Shown: positions 15,437 through 15,456 of the stretch, piece after piece | How positions within the stretch are numbered: the stretch's first letter is position 1 | Layout of the letters: the number at the start of each line of letters is the position of its first letter | Assembly: GCA_933822405.4 (NCBI GenBank) | Contig: CAKOGP040001864.1 | Location: 1-15,456 of the forward strand | Origin: Cylindrotheca closterium | Lineage: Eukaryota > Bacillariophyta > Bacillariophyceae > Bacillariales > Bacillariaceae | DNA: 15,456 bases | Direction: 5' to 3' | The notes under the pieces: model-generated | Told to the model about the DNA's origin: nothing | Databases searched by the model: none | Seen by the model: the letters and a program-made list of their open reading frames with translations, nothing else | Position numbers and translations under genes: made by a program

Positions 15437-15456
15437 CGAGCCTGGACCGTGTGGCA

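Larger units (their letters stand above)
15071..15456. other. Right-hand end of the window, no gene recognised
   Basis: Apart from the hairpins listed, I see only short unsupported open frames on both strands. Minor stems are ACAGA/TCTGT (15308-15323) and GGTACG/CGTACC (15335-15354), both at a length that chance could produce. Confidence 0.4.

Noticed and set aside
1..15456. Reassigned TGA codon in this organism
   Set aside because: Only the decayed copia pol has internal TGA, and reading through the TGA at the end of RT or gag adds no sensible sequence in frame.

Overview
The window looks like repeat-rich nuclear DNA from a stramenopile alga, most likely a diatom. This rests on the style of its Ty1/copia polyprotein, on a coiled-coil + nuclease-like + kinase gene of the Crinkler-related type, and on a DIRS-like tyrosine-recombinase (YR) retrotransposon. 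The organism call is inference from protein style; nothing in the window proves the species. Bacterial operon logic does not apply.

Layout. (1) 1-3237, plus strand: the 3' part of a Ty1/copia LTR retrotransposon, cut off by the window start. It holds the linker after the integrase, reverse transcriptase (RT) and RNase H, broken by one frameshift near 286 and two in-frame TGA codons at 988 and 1462. A 3' LTR is inferred at 2992-3237 (TGTTGGGATA ... TATCCAACA). (2) 3238-3880: no convincing gene. (3) 3881-5845, minus strand: an intact 655-residue host-type gene with an acidic/basic coiled coil, a D-x19-E-G-K nuclease-like motif and a divergent protein-kinase domain (HGDLLPRN, DFD). (4) 5846-6409: presumed upstream region of that gene. 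(5) About 6410-13.8 kb, plus strand: a long C-rich, G-poor block that is a nearly complete DIRS-like YR retrotransposon. It runs from a hairpin-rich leader with a ~182-bp tandem repeat, through gag, a CCCH-like zinc-finger segment in another frame and RT-RNase H, to a tyrosine recombinase overlapping the RT frame. (6) 13.8-15.456 kb: AT-richer DNA with strong hairpins, a short signal-peptide-like ORF behind a 10-bp dyad, and no recognised gene.

How they relate. The kinase-nuclease gene sits between two unrelated retroelements, the genomic setting in which Crinkler-type genes are usually found. In the YR element, gag, RT-RNase H and YR would together make and integrate circular cDNA. The recombinase has all expected catalytic residues. 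The RT has H-V-D-N where x-x-D-D is expected, and gag is split by a frame change, so this copy may be inactive or may depend on recoding. The most interesting parts are the structured leader of the YR element, with one compensatory base-pair change between its two tandem units, the HVDN active site, the overlapping YR start, the kinase-nuclease architecture, and the perfect hairpin at 14002-14034 with a partial second copy at the window's end.
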